Shown here one piece after another: positions 47,328 through 60,197 of a stretch of DNA of 64,000 nt; the stretch's first letter is position 1, and every line of letters starts with the position of its first letter. A program made the translations under genes and the position numbers. The stretch is from the NCBI RefSeq assembly GCF_001428825.1, contig NZ_LMIT01000002.1:389669-453668 (forward strand), given 5' to 3'. The notes under the pieces were generated by a model. That model was not told the origin of the DNA, made no database searches, and saw only the letters and a list, made by a program, of their open reading frames with translations. This stretch comes from Nocardioides sp. Root240. GTDB taxonomy: Bacteria; Actinomycetota; Actinomycetes; Propionibacteriales; Nocardioidaceae.

Positions 47328-47657
47328 GTGCCGCGCGGGCACCAGACCTCCATGAACGTCTGCCTCGTGTGGCTCGGTGATCCGTCGGCAGCGCGGCACG
47401 TCCTCGGGGAGCCCGGGCCGTGGCGCGAGGTGCGCGAGGCAGGGCCCGGGCTCCTCCTGGTCGAGACGTACGAGACCGTCTCGCGGGTCTACCACGAGGT
47501 GAAGTGGATGCTGCCGGACGCCTGCCCGCTCCTGGTCGCCCCGGTGGGGTGGCGGCCGAAGGCGCGCGGGCTGGCGGCCGGCACGGTGTCGTGGCTGAGG
47601 AACAGGTTGGCCCTCCCGGACAGGACTCGCCCGGATCGGACGGAGGAGGCGGGGTAG
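47328..47657 (+). CDS. Small protein of unknown function
   Basis: 109 aa from GTG 47328 (GGAG a few bases upstream); ATG 47352, just before NVCLVWLGDP, is an alternative giving 101 aa. A mixed alpha/beta look: VCLVWLGD strand, then LLLVETYETVSRVYHEVKWML, CPLLVAPVG and an Arg-rich end. No signal peptide or TM helix. It starts 11 bp after the PRTase gene, so they may form an operon. I do not recognise the family. Confidence 0.55.
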   Translation: MPRGHQTSMNVCLVWLGDPSAARHVLGEPGPWREVREAGPGLLLVETYETVSRVYHEVKWMLPDACPLLVAPVGWRPKARGLAAGTVSWLRNRLALPDRTRPDRTEEAG

Positions 47658-47720
47658 TGCAGGTGTACGGCCGAGCGGGCCAGCCGAGGTCCGCCGCGCG
47701 AAACTGAAGGGAGTCCCGAC

Positions 47721-47891
47721 ATGGGTCTCGACGACAAGATCAGCAACGCCGCCGAGGAGAAGACGGGCCAGGCCAAGGAAGCACTCGGCAAGGCCACGGA
47801 CAACGAGGACCTCGAGGCGGAGGGCAAGGGCGACCAGCTCAAGGGCAACCTCAAGCAGGCGGCCGAGAAGGTGAAGGACGCCTTCAAGTGA
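47721..47891 (+). CDS. CsbD family stress protein
   Basis: 56 aa. It begins [20 protein letters not shown] and continues with [24 protein letters not shown], the CsbD pattern of Lys/Glu-rich helices with a G-K-G-D-Q hinge. AAGGGAG gives a strong ribosome site. CsbD proteins are general-stress proteins in many bacteria; their molecular role is unknown. A hairpin (47913-47944) follows, so it is probably expressed on its own short transcript. Confidence 0.85.
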   Translation: MGLDDKISNAAEEKTGQAKEALGKATDNEDLEAEGKGDQLKGNLKQAAEKVKDAFK

Positions 47892-47912
47892 TCGTCTGAT
47901 CGCCGTACGACG

Positions 47913-47944
47913 CGAAGGGGCTCCGGGGACACGGGGCCCCTTCG
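47913..47944 (+). terminator. Hairpin terminator after the csbD-like gene
   Basis: CGAAGGGGC and GCCCCTTCG form a perfect 9-bp stem 21 bp past the stop, separating it from the pyrimidine operon. Confidence 0.7.
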
Positions 47945-48020
47945 TCCTGTCCGGCGCGACTGCCCGCGCCGTGGTCCGCGGCACACCGGACCCGGTTCGG
48001 CCGGAGGGCTGGTCGCCCGG

Positions 48021-48026
48021 TAGGGT
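48021..48026 (+). promoter_or_regulatory. Candidate -10 element of the pyr operon
   Basis: TAGGGT lies about 66 nt before the pyrR ATG and would start a leader of about 58 nt that contains the PyrR-binding element. Confidence 0.45.
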
Positions 48027-48042
48027 GGAGCCCGATCAGACA

Positions 48043-48080
48043 TCCTTTAAGGAGCCGTCCCGTGAGGCGGAGAAGGAGGT
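48043..48080 (+). promoter_or_regulatory. PyrR-responsive RNA leader of the pyr operon
   Basis: GTCCCGTGAGGC (48057-48068) fits the PyrR-binding loop known from Bacillus (RUCCNGNGAGGY) and sits in a CCG/CGG stem (48055-48070). It is followed at once by the pyrR ribosome site AAGGAGG (48073-48079). TCCTT at 48043-48047 can pair either with the nearby AAGGA (48049-48053) or with AAGGA in the ribosome site. This suggests UMP-dependent PyrR binding controlling translation, as reported for Mycobacterium smegmatis. Confidence 0.7.
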
Positions 48081-48091
48081 CAGGCACGCTG

Positions 48092-48639
48092 ATGCCTACC
48101 CACGCGCAGAGCCCCGCCGAAGGGCGCGTCGTCCTCGACGCCGGCGACATCAGCCGGGCTCTTGTCCGCATTTCCCACGAGATCCTCGAGCGCAACAAGG
48201 GCGCCGAGGATCTCCTGCTTCTCGGCCTCCACACGCGCGGTGTCCCGCTGGCGCGCCGGCTGGCCGACAACATCGCGAAGGTCGAGGGTACGACGCCGCC
48301 GACCGGGTCGCTCGACGTGACGATGTACCGCGACGACCTGCGCTCGCACCCCACGCGCGCCCCGCACCGCACCGAGCTTCCCGCCGGGGGCATCGACGGC
48401 AAGACCGTCGTGCTGGTCGACGACGTGCTCTACTCCGGCCGCACCATCCGGGCCGCGCTCGACGCGCTGTCGGACCTGGGCCGGCCGGCCGTCGTACGGC
48501 TGGCGGTGCTGGTGGACCGCGGGCACCGCGAGCTGCCCATCCGTGCCGACCACGTCGGCAAGAACCTGCCCACCGCGCGCAGCGAGCGCGTCAGCCTGCG
48601 CCTGAGCGAGATCGACGGGGAGGACGAGGTGACGATCCG

Positions 48640-48643
<4 letters not shown>
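48092..48643 (+). CDS. pyrR: Bifunctional pyr operon regulator/uracil phosphoribosyltransferase PyrR
   Basis: 183 aa from ATG 48092; GTG 48062 is in frame but lies inside the PyrR-binding loop. It binds pyr mRNA when UMP or UTP is high and has weak UPRTase activity. [19 protein letters not shown] opens the family core, [13 protein letters not shown] binds the nucleotide, and [21 protein letters not shown] is the PRPP motif. First gene of the UMP operon; the stop overlaps pyrB as GTGA. Confidence 0.93.
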
Positions 48644-49586
<943 letters not shown>

Positions 49587-49590
<4 letters not shown>

Positions 49591-50870
49591 CCACCCTGAT
49601 CAAGGGCGCCACCCTGCCCGACGGTACGACGGCCGACGTCCTCGTCGCCGACGGCACCATCGCCGAGGTCGGCACCGTCACCACGAAGGCTGACGACACG
49701 ATCGACGCCGACGGCCTGCGCCTGCTGCCGGGCCTCGTCGACCTGCACACCCACCTGCGCGAGCCGGGCCGTGAGGACGCGGAGACCGTCCTCACCGGCT
49801 CCCGCGCCGCGGCGGTCGGCGGCTACACCGCCGTCCTGGCCATGGCCAACACCAACCCCGTCACCGACACGGCCGAGGCGGCGGAGCGGGTCCTCGACCT
49901 GGGCCGTCAGGCCGGCCTGGTCGACGTCCAGCCGGTCGGTGCCGTCACCAAGGGCCTCGCGGGCGCGGAGCTCGCGGAGCTCGGCCTGATGGCCCGCAGC
50001 CGCGCGAAGGTCCGGGTCTTCTCCGACGACGGCAAGTGCGTCCACGACGCGCGCGTCATGCGGCGCGCGCTGGAGTACGTCAAGGCGTTCGGCGGCGTGG
50101 TCAGCCAGCACAGCCAGGACCCGGCGCTCGCCGGTCCGACCGCGTGCTGCCACGAGGGCGAGCTGTCCGGCCGACTCGGTCTGCCCGGCTGGCCCGGCAT
50201 CGCCGAGGAGGTCATCGTCGCCCGCGACGTGATGCTCGCCCGCCACACCGGCAGCCGGGTCCACGTCGCGCACGTCTCGACCGCCGGCAGCGTCGAGGTG
50301 GTCCGCTGGGCCAAGGCCCAGGGCATCGACGTGACCGCCGAGGTCACGCCGCACCACCTGCTGCTGACCACCGACCTGCTCAGCGGCTACGACCCGACAT
50401 TCAAGGTCAACCCGCCGCTGCGCCCGGCCGAGGACGTCGAGGCGCTGCGCGCCGCACTCGCCGACGGCACGATCGACGCGGTCGCCACCGACCACGCCCC
50501 CCACGCCCGCCACGACAAGGAGCACGCCTTCGTCGACGCGGCGTTCGGCATGCTCGGCCTCGAGACCGCTCTCTCGGTCGTCACCACGGTGATGGTCGAG
50601 GGCGGCCTGCTCGACTGGGCAGGCGTCGCCCGCGTGATGAGCGCGAACCCGGCCCACATCGCAGGGCTCGACGGACACGGCCGGCCGATCGCGGTCGGCG
50701 AGCCCGCCAACCTGACCCTGGTCGACCCTGCCGCGCAGGTGGTCGTCGACCGCGCCGCCAGCGTCTCGCTGAGCCGCAACAATCCCTGGCACGACCGCAA
50801 GCTCACCGGACGGGTGGTCGCCACGCTGCTGCGCGGCACGCCCACGGTGCTGGAAGGAGCTCTCGTATGA
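49587..50870 (+). CDS. pyrC: Dihydroorotase
   Basis: 427 aa, type I enzyme. It cyclises carbamoyl aspartate. Metal-binding [31 protein letters not shown] and [13 protein letters not shown] are present, and FKVNPPLRP is the substrate loop. The metal-binding residues expected of active bacterial dihydroorotase appear intact. ATG 49587 overlaps the pyrB stop; the stop overlaps carA (ATGA). Confidence 0.96.
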
Positions 50871-51984
50871 CCACCCCCGCCCTGCTCGTCCTCGAGGACG
50901 GGCGCACCTTCCACGGCGAGGCCTACGGCGCCGAGGGCGAGACCTTCGGCGAGGCCGTCTTCAACACCGGCATGACCGGCTACCAGGAGACGCTCACCGA
51001 CCCGTCGTACCACCGCCAGGTCGTGGTGATGACGGCCCCGCACGTCGGCAACACGGGCATGAACGACGAGGACCCGGAGTCGAAGCGCATCTGGGTCGCC
51101 GGGTACGTCGTCCGCGACCCCGCCCGCGTGCCCAGCAACTGGCGCTCGCAGCGCTCCCTCGACGACGAGCTGAAGGCGCAGGGCGTCGTCGGGATCTCCG
51201 GCATCGACACCCGCGCGCTGACTCGTCACCTGCGCGAGAGCGGCGCCATGCGCGTGGGCATCTCCACGGTCGAGACCGACCCGGCGAAGCTCCTCGAGAA
51301 GGTCAAGGCGTCGGCCGAGATGACCGGCGCCAACCTCTCGGAGGCCGTCTCCACCAACGAGGCCTACGTCGTCCCGGCGCAGGGCGAGAAGCGGTTCACC
51401 GTCGCCGCCCTCGACCTCGGCATCAAGGACATGACGCCCTACCGGATGAGCGAGCGCGGCATCGAGGTCCACGTGCTGCCCGCCACCGCGAGCATCGACG
51501 ACGTCCTCGCGGTCGGCCCCGACGGCCTGTTCTTCTCCAACGGCCCGGGCGACCCGGCCGCGACCACCGGCCAGGTGGAGCTGCTCCAGCAGGCCCTGCA
51601 GCAGGACCTGCCGTACTTCGGCATCTGCTTCGGCAACCAGCTCTTCGGCCGCGCGCTCGGCTTCGGCACCTACAAGCTGAAGTACGGCCACCGCGGCATC
51701 AACCAGCCGGTGATGGACCTGACGACCCGCAAGGTCGAGGTCACCGCGCACAACCACGGCTTCGCCGTGGACGCGCCGGTCGGCGAGCCCACCGCGACGC
51801 CGTACGGCGTCGCGACGGTCAGCCACGTCTGCCTGAACGACGACGTCGTCGAGGGCCTCGAGCTCCGCGACGCCGGCGGGAAGCTGAAGAGCTTCTCCGT
51901 CCAGTACCACCCCGAGGCCGCCGCCGGTCCCCACGACGCGGCCTACCTGTTCGACCGGTTCGTAGAGCTCCTGGAAGGCAACTG

Positions 51985-51985
<1 letters not shown>
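50867..51985 (+). CDS. carA: Carbamoyl phosphate synthase small (glutaminase) subunit
   Basis: 372 aa. ATG 50867 follows GGAAGGAGC. It supplies ammonia from glutamine to CarB. The N-terminal domain has [15 protein letters not shown]; the class I glutaminase has the nucleophile in [15 protein letters not shown], plus HNHGFAV and [12 protein letters not shown] with His and Glu. GICFGNQ in place of GICLGHQ is the common actinobacterial form. The stop overlaps the carB ATG by one base. Confidence 0.97.
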
Positions 51986-55276
<3,291 letters not shown>

Positions 55277-55284
<8 letters not shown>

Positions 55285-56341
55285 GGTGCGAGCGCAGCGA
55301 GCCTCGAAATCGATCTACGACCGGGTCTTCGACAACGTCCTGGTCCGGATGGACGCCGAGAAGGCGCACCACCTGACCTACGACGCCCTCAAGGCCGGGG
55401 GACCGGTGCTCACCCGCGCCCGGATCCCCGGTCGCCACCCGGTCGAGGCGATGGGCCTGACCTTCCCCAACCGGCTCGGCCTGGCGCCCGGCTTCGACAA
55501 GACCGCCGAGGTCTACGACCGGATGGGCGCCTTCGGGTTCGGCCACGTCGAGATCGGCACGGTCACCGCGCTCGCGCAGCCCGGCAACCCGAAGCCGCGG
55601 CTGTTCCGCCTCCCCGAGGACCGGGCGATCGTCAACCGGATGGGCTTCAACAACGACGGTGCCGAGGCGGTCGCGCGCCGCCTCGCCAAGCGCCGGGCGA
55701 AGCCCGGCGGGCTCGTGCTCGGCGTCAACATCGGCAAGTCGAAGGTCGTCCCCGACGACGACCAGGCGGCCGTCGAGGCCGACTACGAGACCTCGACGCG
55801 CCTGCTGGCGCCGTACGCCGACTACCTCGTCGTCAACGTCAGCTCCCCGAACACCCCGGGCCTGCGGAACCTGCAGGCGGTCGAGAAGCTCGCCCCGCTG
55901 CTGGCCCACGTCCGTCGTACCGCCGACCGGGTGACGGGCGACCGACAGGTCCCGCTCGCCGTGAAGATCGCGCCCGACCTGTCCGACGACGACGTGCTCG
56001 CCGTTGCCGACATGTCCCTCGACCTCGGCCTCGCCGGGATCATCGCCACCAACACGACGATCTCGCGCGCGGGCCTGCGCACGCCGGCCGCCGACGTCGA
56101 GGCCCTCGGTGCCGGCGGTGTCTCGGGCGCGCCCCTCACGCAGCGCTCGACCGAGGTCGTCCGGCTGCTCCGCGGCCGGGTCGGCGACCGGATCAGCCTG
56201 ATCGGCGTCGGCGGCATCAGCACGCCCGACGACGCGCGCGAGCGGGTGGCGGCCGGAGCGGACCTGGTACAGGTCTACAGCGGCCTCATCTACGGCGGCC
56301 CGAGCTGGCCCAAGCAGCTCCTCAGGGCGCTCCGGGACTGA
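55277..56341 (+). CDS. pyrD: Dihydroorotate dehydrogenase (quinone), class 2
   Basis: 354 aa from GTG 55277, overlapping carB by 8 bp. It oxidises dihydroorotate at the membrane using quinone. The class 2 N-terminal helices ([18 protein letters not shown]) are present; [22 protein letters not shown] binds [20 protein letters not shown] and [15 protein letters not shown] (with the catalytic Ser) follow, and [22 protein letters not shown] ends the barrel. The first 10 codons overlap a repeat-like stretch (55283-55305), so the very N-terminus is not family-like. Confidence 0.95.
55283..55305. repeat. REP-like imperfect inverted repeat at the carB/pyrD junction
   Basis: GAGGTGCG at one end and CGAGCCTC at the other pair at six of eight positions around an AGCGCAG centre. 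Motifs of this GAGG-GCGAGCGCAGCGAG-CCTC style recur between genes in actinobacterial genomes. Only one copy is seen here. Confidence 0.4.
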
Positions 56342-56348
56342 TCGCGGG

Positions 56349-57455
56349 TCAGTGCACGTAGCGGTAGGCGTCGCCGAGCCGCTTGAACGCCTGGTCCAGC
56401 GCGGGCTGGAGCTGCTGGTCGATCCGGCGGCTGCGAGCGGCGTCGACGACGATCGCCGGGATCGAGCGCTCCACGGACTCGACCAGGCGCAGCCGGTCGA
56501 CGGTCGGAGGGTGGCTGGCGTCGGTGCGTCGCTCGTCCTCGGCGGCGGCCCGTCGGTTGCCCGCACGTTGGGCCGCGTCGTACGACGCCACCCGGTCGGC
56601 GATCGACACGCCGATGTGCGGCCGGTCCCGGTCCATGGCCGCTCGGTTGGCGACCACGTCGAGGCCCTCGGCGAGGAGGGTGACCTCGTGGAGCGAGGCT
56701 GCGGCGTCGGTCCCGGCGGCGACAGCACCGAAGAGGTCGGCGTACAGCTCCTGGCTGCGCGAGGACGTCGCGTTCACCCGCACGAGCAGGTGCAGGTAGC
56801 CACGGAGGAGCCAGCGTGGCGGGGCCATGGCCGCGTGGATGAGGACCGTCTCCCACGTGTCCGGGCGCAGGAGGCTGATCCAGCCGCGAAGGGTGTCGTA
56901 GGCGCCCCCGACGAACTGGCCGCTCAGCAGGTCACCGTGCGCGAGGTGCCCGATCTCGTGCCCGAGCAGTGCAACGCGCTCCTGCGGGCCGAGCGCGGCC
57001 CACAGGGTGGCGCCGAGGACGAGCTGACGCTGACCGATCCCGATCGGACTGACATAGGCGTTGAAGGCGTCGTCGACCCGGACCTGCGCGGGTGGACGGG
57101 TGCCGGCGAGCTCACAGACCTCGCGGACGAGTGCGACCAGCTCGGGTGCCGACCCGTCGACCCGGATCGAGTCCGGGTCCGGAGCCCAGAGCAGCCGGGG
57201 GCGCGTCACCCAGGCCACGGCGGCCAGGAAGGCGCCGACCGCCCACGCCCACAGGTTGTCGCCGCGGACCACGACGTAGACCGCCGCTGCCAGGACGGCG
57301 ATGCTCACCAGGTGCACCGGCGTCGCGAGCGCGACCGCTGCCAGGCGGGCGAGACCGCGGTTGCCGCCGGCGGCCATCCGGTCGACCAGGCGCCGGTCGA
57401 AGGCCTCGGCGACGCGGGCGTCGATGCGCTGGGCGAAGGTGGGCGATGTCGGCAC
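56349..57455 (-). CDS. M48-family membrane metallopeptidase
   Basis: 368 aa from GTG at 57455 (minus strand). Two N-terminal TM helices (about 45-90, TPVHLVSIAVLAAAVYVVV then AWAVGAFLAAVAWV) precede the catalytic domain with GHEIGHLAHGD (HExxH) and the downstream Glu in RSQELYADLFGA, as in HtpX/Ste24-type enzymes. The C-terminal 90 residues carry HPPTVDRLRLVE, also typical of the family. Minus-strand TACGAT lies 7 nt before the GTG, giving a leaderless mRNA. It is convergent with pyrD (7 bp between stops) and divergent from the oxidase gene. Substrates unknown. Confidence 0.87.
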   Translation of the reverse strand: MPTSPTFAQRIDARVAEAFDRRLVDRMAAGGNRGLARLAAVALATPVHLVSIAVLAAAVYVVVRGDNLWAWAVGAFLAAVAWVTRPRLLWAPDPDSIRVDGSAPELVALVREVCELAGTRPPAQVRVDDAFNAYVSPIGIGQRQLVLGATLWAALGPQERVALLGHEIGHLAHGDLLSGQFVGGAYDTLRGWISLLRPDTWETVLIHAAMAPPRWLLRGYLHLLVRVNATSSRSQELYADLFGAVAAGTDAAASLHEVTLLAEGLDVVANRAAMDRDRPHIGVSIADRVASYDAAQRAGNRRAAAEDERRTDASHPPTVDRLRLVESVERSIPAIVVDAARSRRIDQQLQPALDQAFKRLGDAYRYVH

Positions 57456-57462
57456 AGGCCGG

Positions 57463-57468
57463 ATCGTA
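57463..57468 (-). promoter_or_regulatory. -10 element of the M48 peptidase gene (leaderless)
   Basis: Minus-strand TACGAT ends 7 nt before the GTG at 57455. Confidence 0.5.
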
Positions 57469-57515
57469 GGCCGCGGGGCGCCCGCCCTGCTCCGGAATGC
57501 ACCGACCGCCTCAAC

Positions 57516-57521
57516 TACGGT
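57516..57521 (+). promoter_or_regulatory. -10 element of the lactate oxidase-like gene (leaderless)
   Basis: TACGGT ends 6 nt before ATG 57528 and lies 47 bp from the divergent M48 -10. Confidence 0.5.
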
Positions 57522-57527
57522 GTGCGC

Positions 57528-58685
57528 ATGGCGTTCGGCGACTACCAGATCGAGCTCTACCTCGGAGCCCTCGGCGGCGTCCTGCCGGCGCATCCCTTCG
57601 ACCACGCCGAGCTCGAGCGCAACGCCCTCGCGGCGCTCCCTCCGGAGCTGCGCACCTACGTCGCCGGCGGCGCCGGTGACGAGGCGACCCAGCGCGCCAA
57701 CGTCGAGGCGTTCGCGCGGTACGCGCTGGTGCCGCGCATGTTCCGGGCCAGCCCCGAGCGCGACCTGTCCGTCGAGCTGTTCGGCCGGACGCTGGCCAGC
57801 CCGCTGCTGCTCGCACCCGTAGGCGTCGTCGGCCTGTGCACGGCGGACCAGCACGGCGACGTGCACTCCGCGGAGGTGGCGGCCGCGACCGGCGTACCGC
57901 TGATCGGGTCGACGCTGATGAGCGACCCGCTCGAGGACGTGGCGGCTGCGGCGGGCGACGCCGGCAAGTGGTTCCAGCTCTACACGCCGAAGAACCGCGA
58001 GCTCGCCGCGAGCCTGGTGAGCCGGGCCGAGGCGGCCGGCTACGAAGCCATCGTGATCACCCTCGACACCTGGGTGCCGGGCTGGCGCCCGCGCGACCTC
58101 GCGTCGGGCAACTTCCCGCAGCTGCGCGGCAAGGCGCTCGCCAACTACACCTCCGACCCGGTCTTCCAGGAGATGACCGGGCCGGACCCCGACCCGGGCA
58201 CGGTCGTGATGACCTGGGTCGGCACGTTCGGCCACCCGGTCACGTGGGACGACCTGCCGTGGCTGCGGTCGCTGACGAAGCTGCCGATCCTGGTCAAGGG
58301 CGTGTGCCACCCCGACGACGCGCGCCGCGCGCTCGACGAGGGTGTCGACGGCATCTACTGCTCCAACCACGGCGGCCGCCAGGCCAACGGCGGGGGAGCC
58401 GCGCTCGAGTGGCTGCCCGACGTCGTCGCCGCGGTCGACGGCCGCGGTCCGGTGGTCTTCGACTCCGGCGTCCGCACCGGGGCCGATGTCGTCAAGGCGA
58501 TCGCCCTCGGGGCCGACGCCGTCGCGATCGGTCGCCCCTACGTCTACGCCCTCGCCCTCGGCGGCGTCCCGGGCGCGATCCACCAGGTCCGCGCCCTGCA
58601 GGCCGAGGCCGACCTCGTCATGGCCGTCGACGGGTACCCCACGCTGGCCGACCTGACCCCTGAAGCCCTGAGGAGGCTCTCGTGA
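57528..58685 (+). CDS. FMN-dependent alpha-hydroxy-acid oxidase, lactate 2-monooxygenase-like
   Basis: 385 aa from ATG 57528. TIM-barrel flavoenzyme: ALVPRMFRASPERDLSV and LLLAPVGVVGLC near the flavin, KWFQLYTPKNRE, ITLDTWVPGWRPRDL, LPILVKGVCHPDDA with the FMN-contacting Lys, and SNHGGRQANGG carrying the catalytic His and Arg. The length, the PGWRPRDL loop and the YCSNHGG form match the lactate 2-monooxygenase branch of mycobacteria, but substrate preference is uncertain. It interrupts the pyrD-pyrF adjacency and has its own leaderless promoter. Confidence 0.88.
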   Translation: MAFGDYQIELYLGALGGVLPAHPFDHAELERNALAALPPELRTYVAGGAGDEATQRANVEAFARYALVPRMFRASPERDLSVELFGRTLASPLLLAPVGVVGLCTADQHGDVHSAEVAAATGVPLIGSTLMSDPLEDVAAAAGDAGKWFQLYTPKNRELAASLVSRAEAAGYEAIVITLDTWVPGWRPRDLASGNFPQLRGKALANYTSDPVFQEMTGPDPDPGTVVMTWVGTFGHPVTWDDLPWLRSLTKLPILVKGVCHPDDARRALDEGVDGIYCSNHGGRQANGGGAALEWLPDVVAAVDGRGPVVFDSGVRTGADVVKAIALGADAVAIGRPYVYALALGGVPGAIHQVRALQAEADLVMAVDGYPTLADLTPEALRRLS

Positions 58686-58749
58686 ATTTCGATACGCCGG
58701 TCGCAGGCTCCTGCGTCGCCTGCGCGGCTGCTCAATCTCCCCGCGTGAT
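58686..58749. other. Repeat-like intergenic stretch between the oxidase gene and pyrF
   Basis: The stretch beginning TTTCGATACGCCGG and ending CTCAATCTCC resembles the palindromic intergenic repeats of many actinobacteria; it contains CGCAGG and CCTGCG pairs. It holds no open frame with coding character. Confidence 0.35.
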
Positions 58750-58775
58750 CCACCTCCTCGCGAGCTCGGAGGTGG
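58750..58775 (+). promoter_or_regulatory. Hairpin sequestering the pyrF ribosome-binding site
   Basis: CCACCTCC (58750-58757) and GGAGGTGG (58768-58775) form a perfect 8-bp stem with a 10-nt loop. The right arm contains the GGAGG Shine-Dalgarno site, 7 nt before GTG 58780, so folding should block pyrF translation. Confidence 0.6.
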
Positions 58776-58779
58776 CGCG

Positions 58780-59613
58780 GTGACCTTCGGTGCCCGTGTC
58801 GCTGCGGCGATGGAGGAGCGCGGCCAGTTCTGCGTCGGGATCGACCCGCACAGCGCGCTGCTCCACGACTGGGGGTACGACGACGACGTCGCCGGGCTCG
58901 AGGCGTTCGCCCTCGGTGCCGTGGAGGCCGTGGCGCCGTACGCCAGCGTGGTGAAGCCGCAGTCGGCCTTCTACGAGCGATTCGGCAGCAGGGGTGTCGC
59001 CGTCCTCGAGCGGGTGATCACCGAGTCGCGCGCCGCGGGTGCGCTGGTGCTGCTCGACATCAAGCGCGGCGACATCGGCTCGACCTCGCAGGCCTATGCC
59101 GACGCCTACCTCGACCCGTCGTCGCCGCTGGCCTCCGACGCGATCACGATCAGCCCCTACCTCGGCTTCGGCTCGCTGCTGTCCTTCGTCGACACCGCCC
59201 GCCGCTTCGACGCCGGCCTGTTCGTCCTCGCCGCCACCTCCAACAAGGAGGGCCCGGAGGTGCAGGAGGCCGTGACGTCGGAGGAGTACGGCGCCCGCAC
59301 GGTCGCCTCCGCCATGCTCGACCACCTGCGCGAGCTCAACGCCGGCGCGACGCCGCTCGGCTCGTTCGGTGCGGTCGTCGGCGCCACCATCGACGGCAAC
59401 GGCCTGGACTTCGCGCTCAACGGCCCGATCCTCGCGCCCGGGTACGGCGAGCAGGGCGGCACGAGTGCCGACATCCTGCGCATCTTCGGCTCCAGCGCGC
59501 GCCACGTCCTGGCCAGCTCCTCGCGCGGCGTGCTGCGGCTGGGCCCGGACCCGGTCGCGATGCGGGATGCCGTGCTGCGTGCCAACGACGAGCTGCGCGG
59601 GCTGCTGGGGTGA
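58780..59613 (+). CDS. pyrF: Orotidine 5'-phosphate decarboxylase (mycobacterial/class 2 type)
   Basis: 277 aa from GTG 58780. It makes UMP from OMP. FCVGIDPHSALLHDWG is the N-terminal signature of the longer subfamily; VLLDIKRGDIGSTSQAYA contains the catalytic Asp-Lys-x-x-Asp array, and SPYLGFGSL and GPILAPGYGEQGG bind phosphate. It is separated from pyrD by the M48/oxidase pair and by 94 bp of repeat-like DNA, yet lies in the usual place before mihF. The downstream gene overlaps its stop. Confidence 0.95.
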   Translation: MTFGARVAAAMEERGQFCVGIDPHSALLHDWGYDDDVAGLEAFALGAVEAVAPYASVVKPQSAFYERFGSRGVAVLERVITESRAAGALVLLDIKRGDIGSTSQAYADAYLDPSSPLASDAITISPYLGFGSLLSFVDTARRFDAGLFVLAATSNKEGPEVQEAVTSEEYGARTVASAMLDHLRELNAGATPLGSFGAVVGATIDGNGLDFALNGPILAPGYGEQGGTSADILRIFGSSARHVLASSSRGVLRLGPDPVAMRDAVLRANDELRGLLG

Positions 59614-60086
59614 CCCGCTCCCGCGGGTGGGGACTCCCGCTGGTCGTCCTCCTGCTGGCCGTCGCCGGTGGCGCGGCCTACCTCCTGGTGGGCCCGGACG
59701 ACAGCGACGACCCGTTCGCGTCCTACTGCGACGCCGTGGTCGACCACCGCGAGGACATCGGCGCGGCCCGCTCCGCGGGCGCCGAGACCGGCCTGCTGCG
59801 CGCGCTCCCGGCGTTCGAGGAGCTCGCCGACGAGGCACCGGAGGACATCCGCGACGAGTGGCGCATCGTCGTCGACAGGGTGAGCGACCTGCGTGACGCG
59901 CTCGACGACGCGGGGGTGGACCCGGCGTCGTACGACCCCGAGAAGCCGCCCGAGGGCCTCAGCGCCGACCAGCGCAAGGCGATCCGGACGGCTGCCGTGC
60001 GGCTCGGTGCCGAGGACACGGCGGCGGCGCTCAGCGGTGTCGAGCAGCAGGCCCGCGACGTCTGCAAGACGCCGCTCTCGCTCTGA
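59610..60086 (+). CDS. Membrane-anchored or exported small protein, unknown function
   Basis: 158 aa. GTG 59610 overlaps the pyrF stop (GTGA). An N-terminal hydrophobic segment (about 8-27, GLPLVVLLLAVAGGAAYLLV) is not followed by a clear cleavage site, so it may be an anchor. The exported part is acidic and helical with two cysteines (ASYCDAVVDHRED and ARDVCKTPL) that could form one disulfide, and a LPAFEELADEAPEDIRDEW helix. This plan is seen in actinobacterial proteins of unknown role. Co-transcribed with pyrF by position. Confidence 0.72.
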   Translation: MTRSRGWGLPLVVLLLAVAGGAAYLLVGPDDSDDPFASYCDAVVDHREDIGAARSAGAETGLLRALPAFEELADEAPEDIRDEWRIVVDRVSDLRDALDDAGVDPASYDPEKPPEGLSADQRKAIRTAAVRLGAEDTAAALSGVEQQARDVCKTPLSL

Positions 60087-60120
60087 GCGGACCGGTTCTC
60101 CACAGGCCGGCGCACCTCCT

Positions 60121-60149
60121 TTGACCCCATCTCCGTGTGGTCATACGGT
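60121..60149 (+). promoter_or_regulatory. SigA-type promoter of the exported protein gene 60198
   Basis: TTGACC (60121-60126), a 17-bp spacer and TACGGT (60144-60149) form the best canonical promoter in the window. The start site near 60156 gives a 40-nt leader ending in GGGAGGA. Confidence 0.65.
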
Positions 60150-60197
60150 GCTGGCGCGAGGTGATCCTCGCACCACACACACATCTCGGGAGGATGC

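Noticed and set aside
51601..51660. CarA glutaminase inactivation because GICFGNQ replaces GICLGHQ
   Set aside because: The nucleophile Cys and the later His and Glu are present, and this variant is common in actinobacterial CarA.
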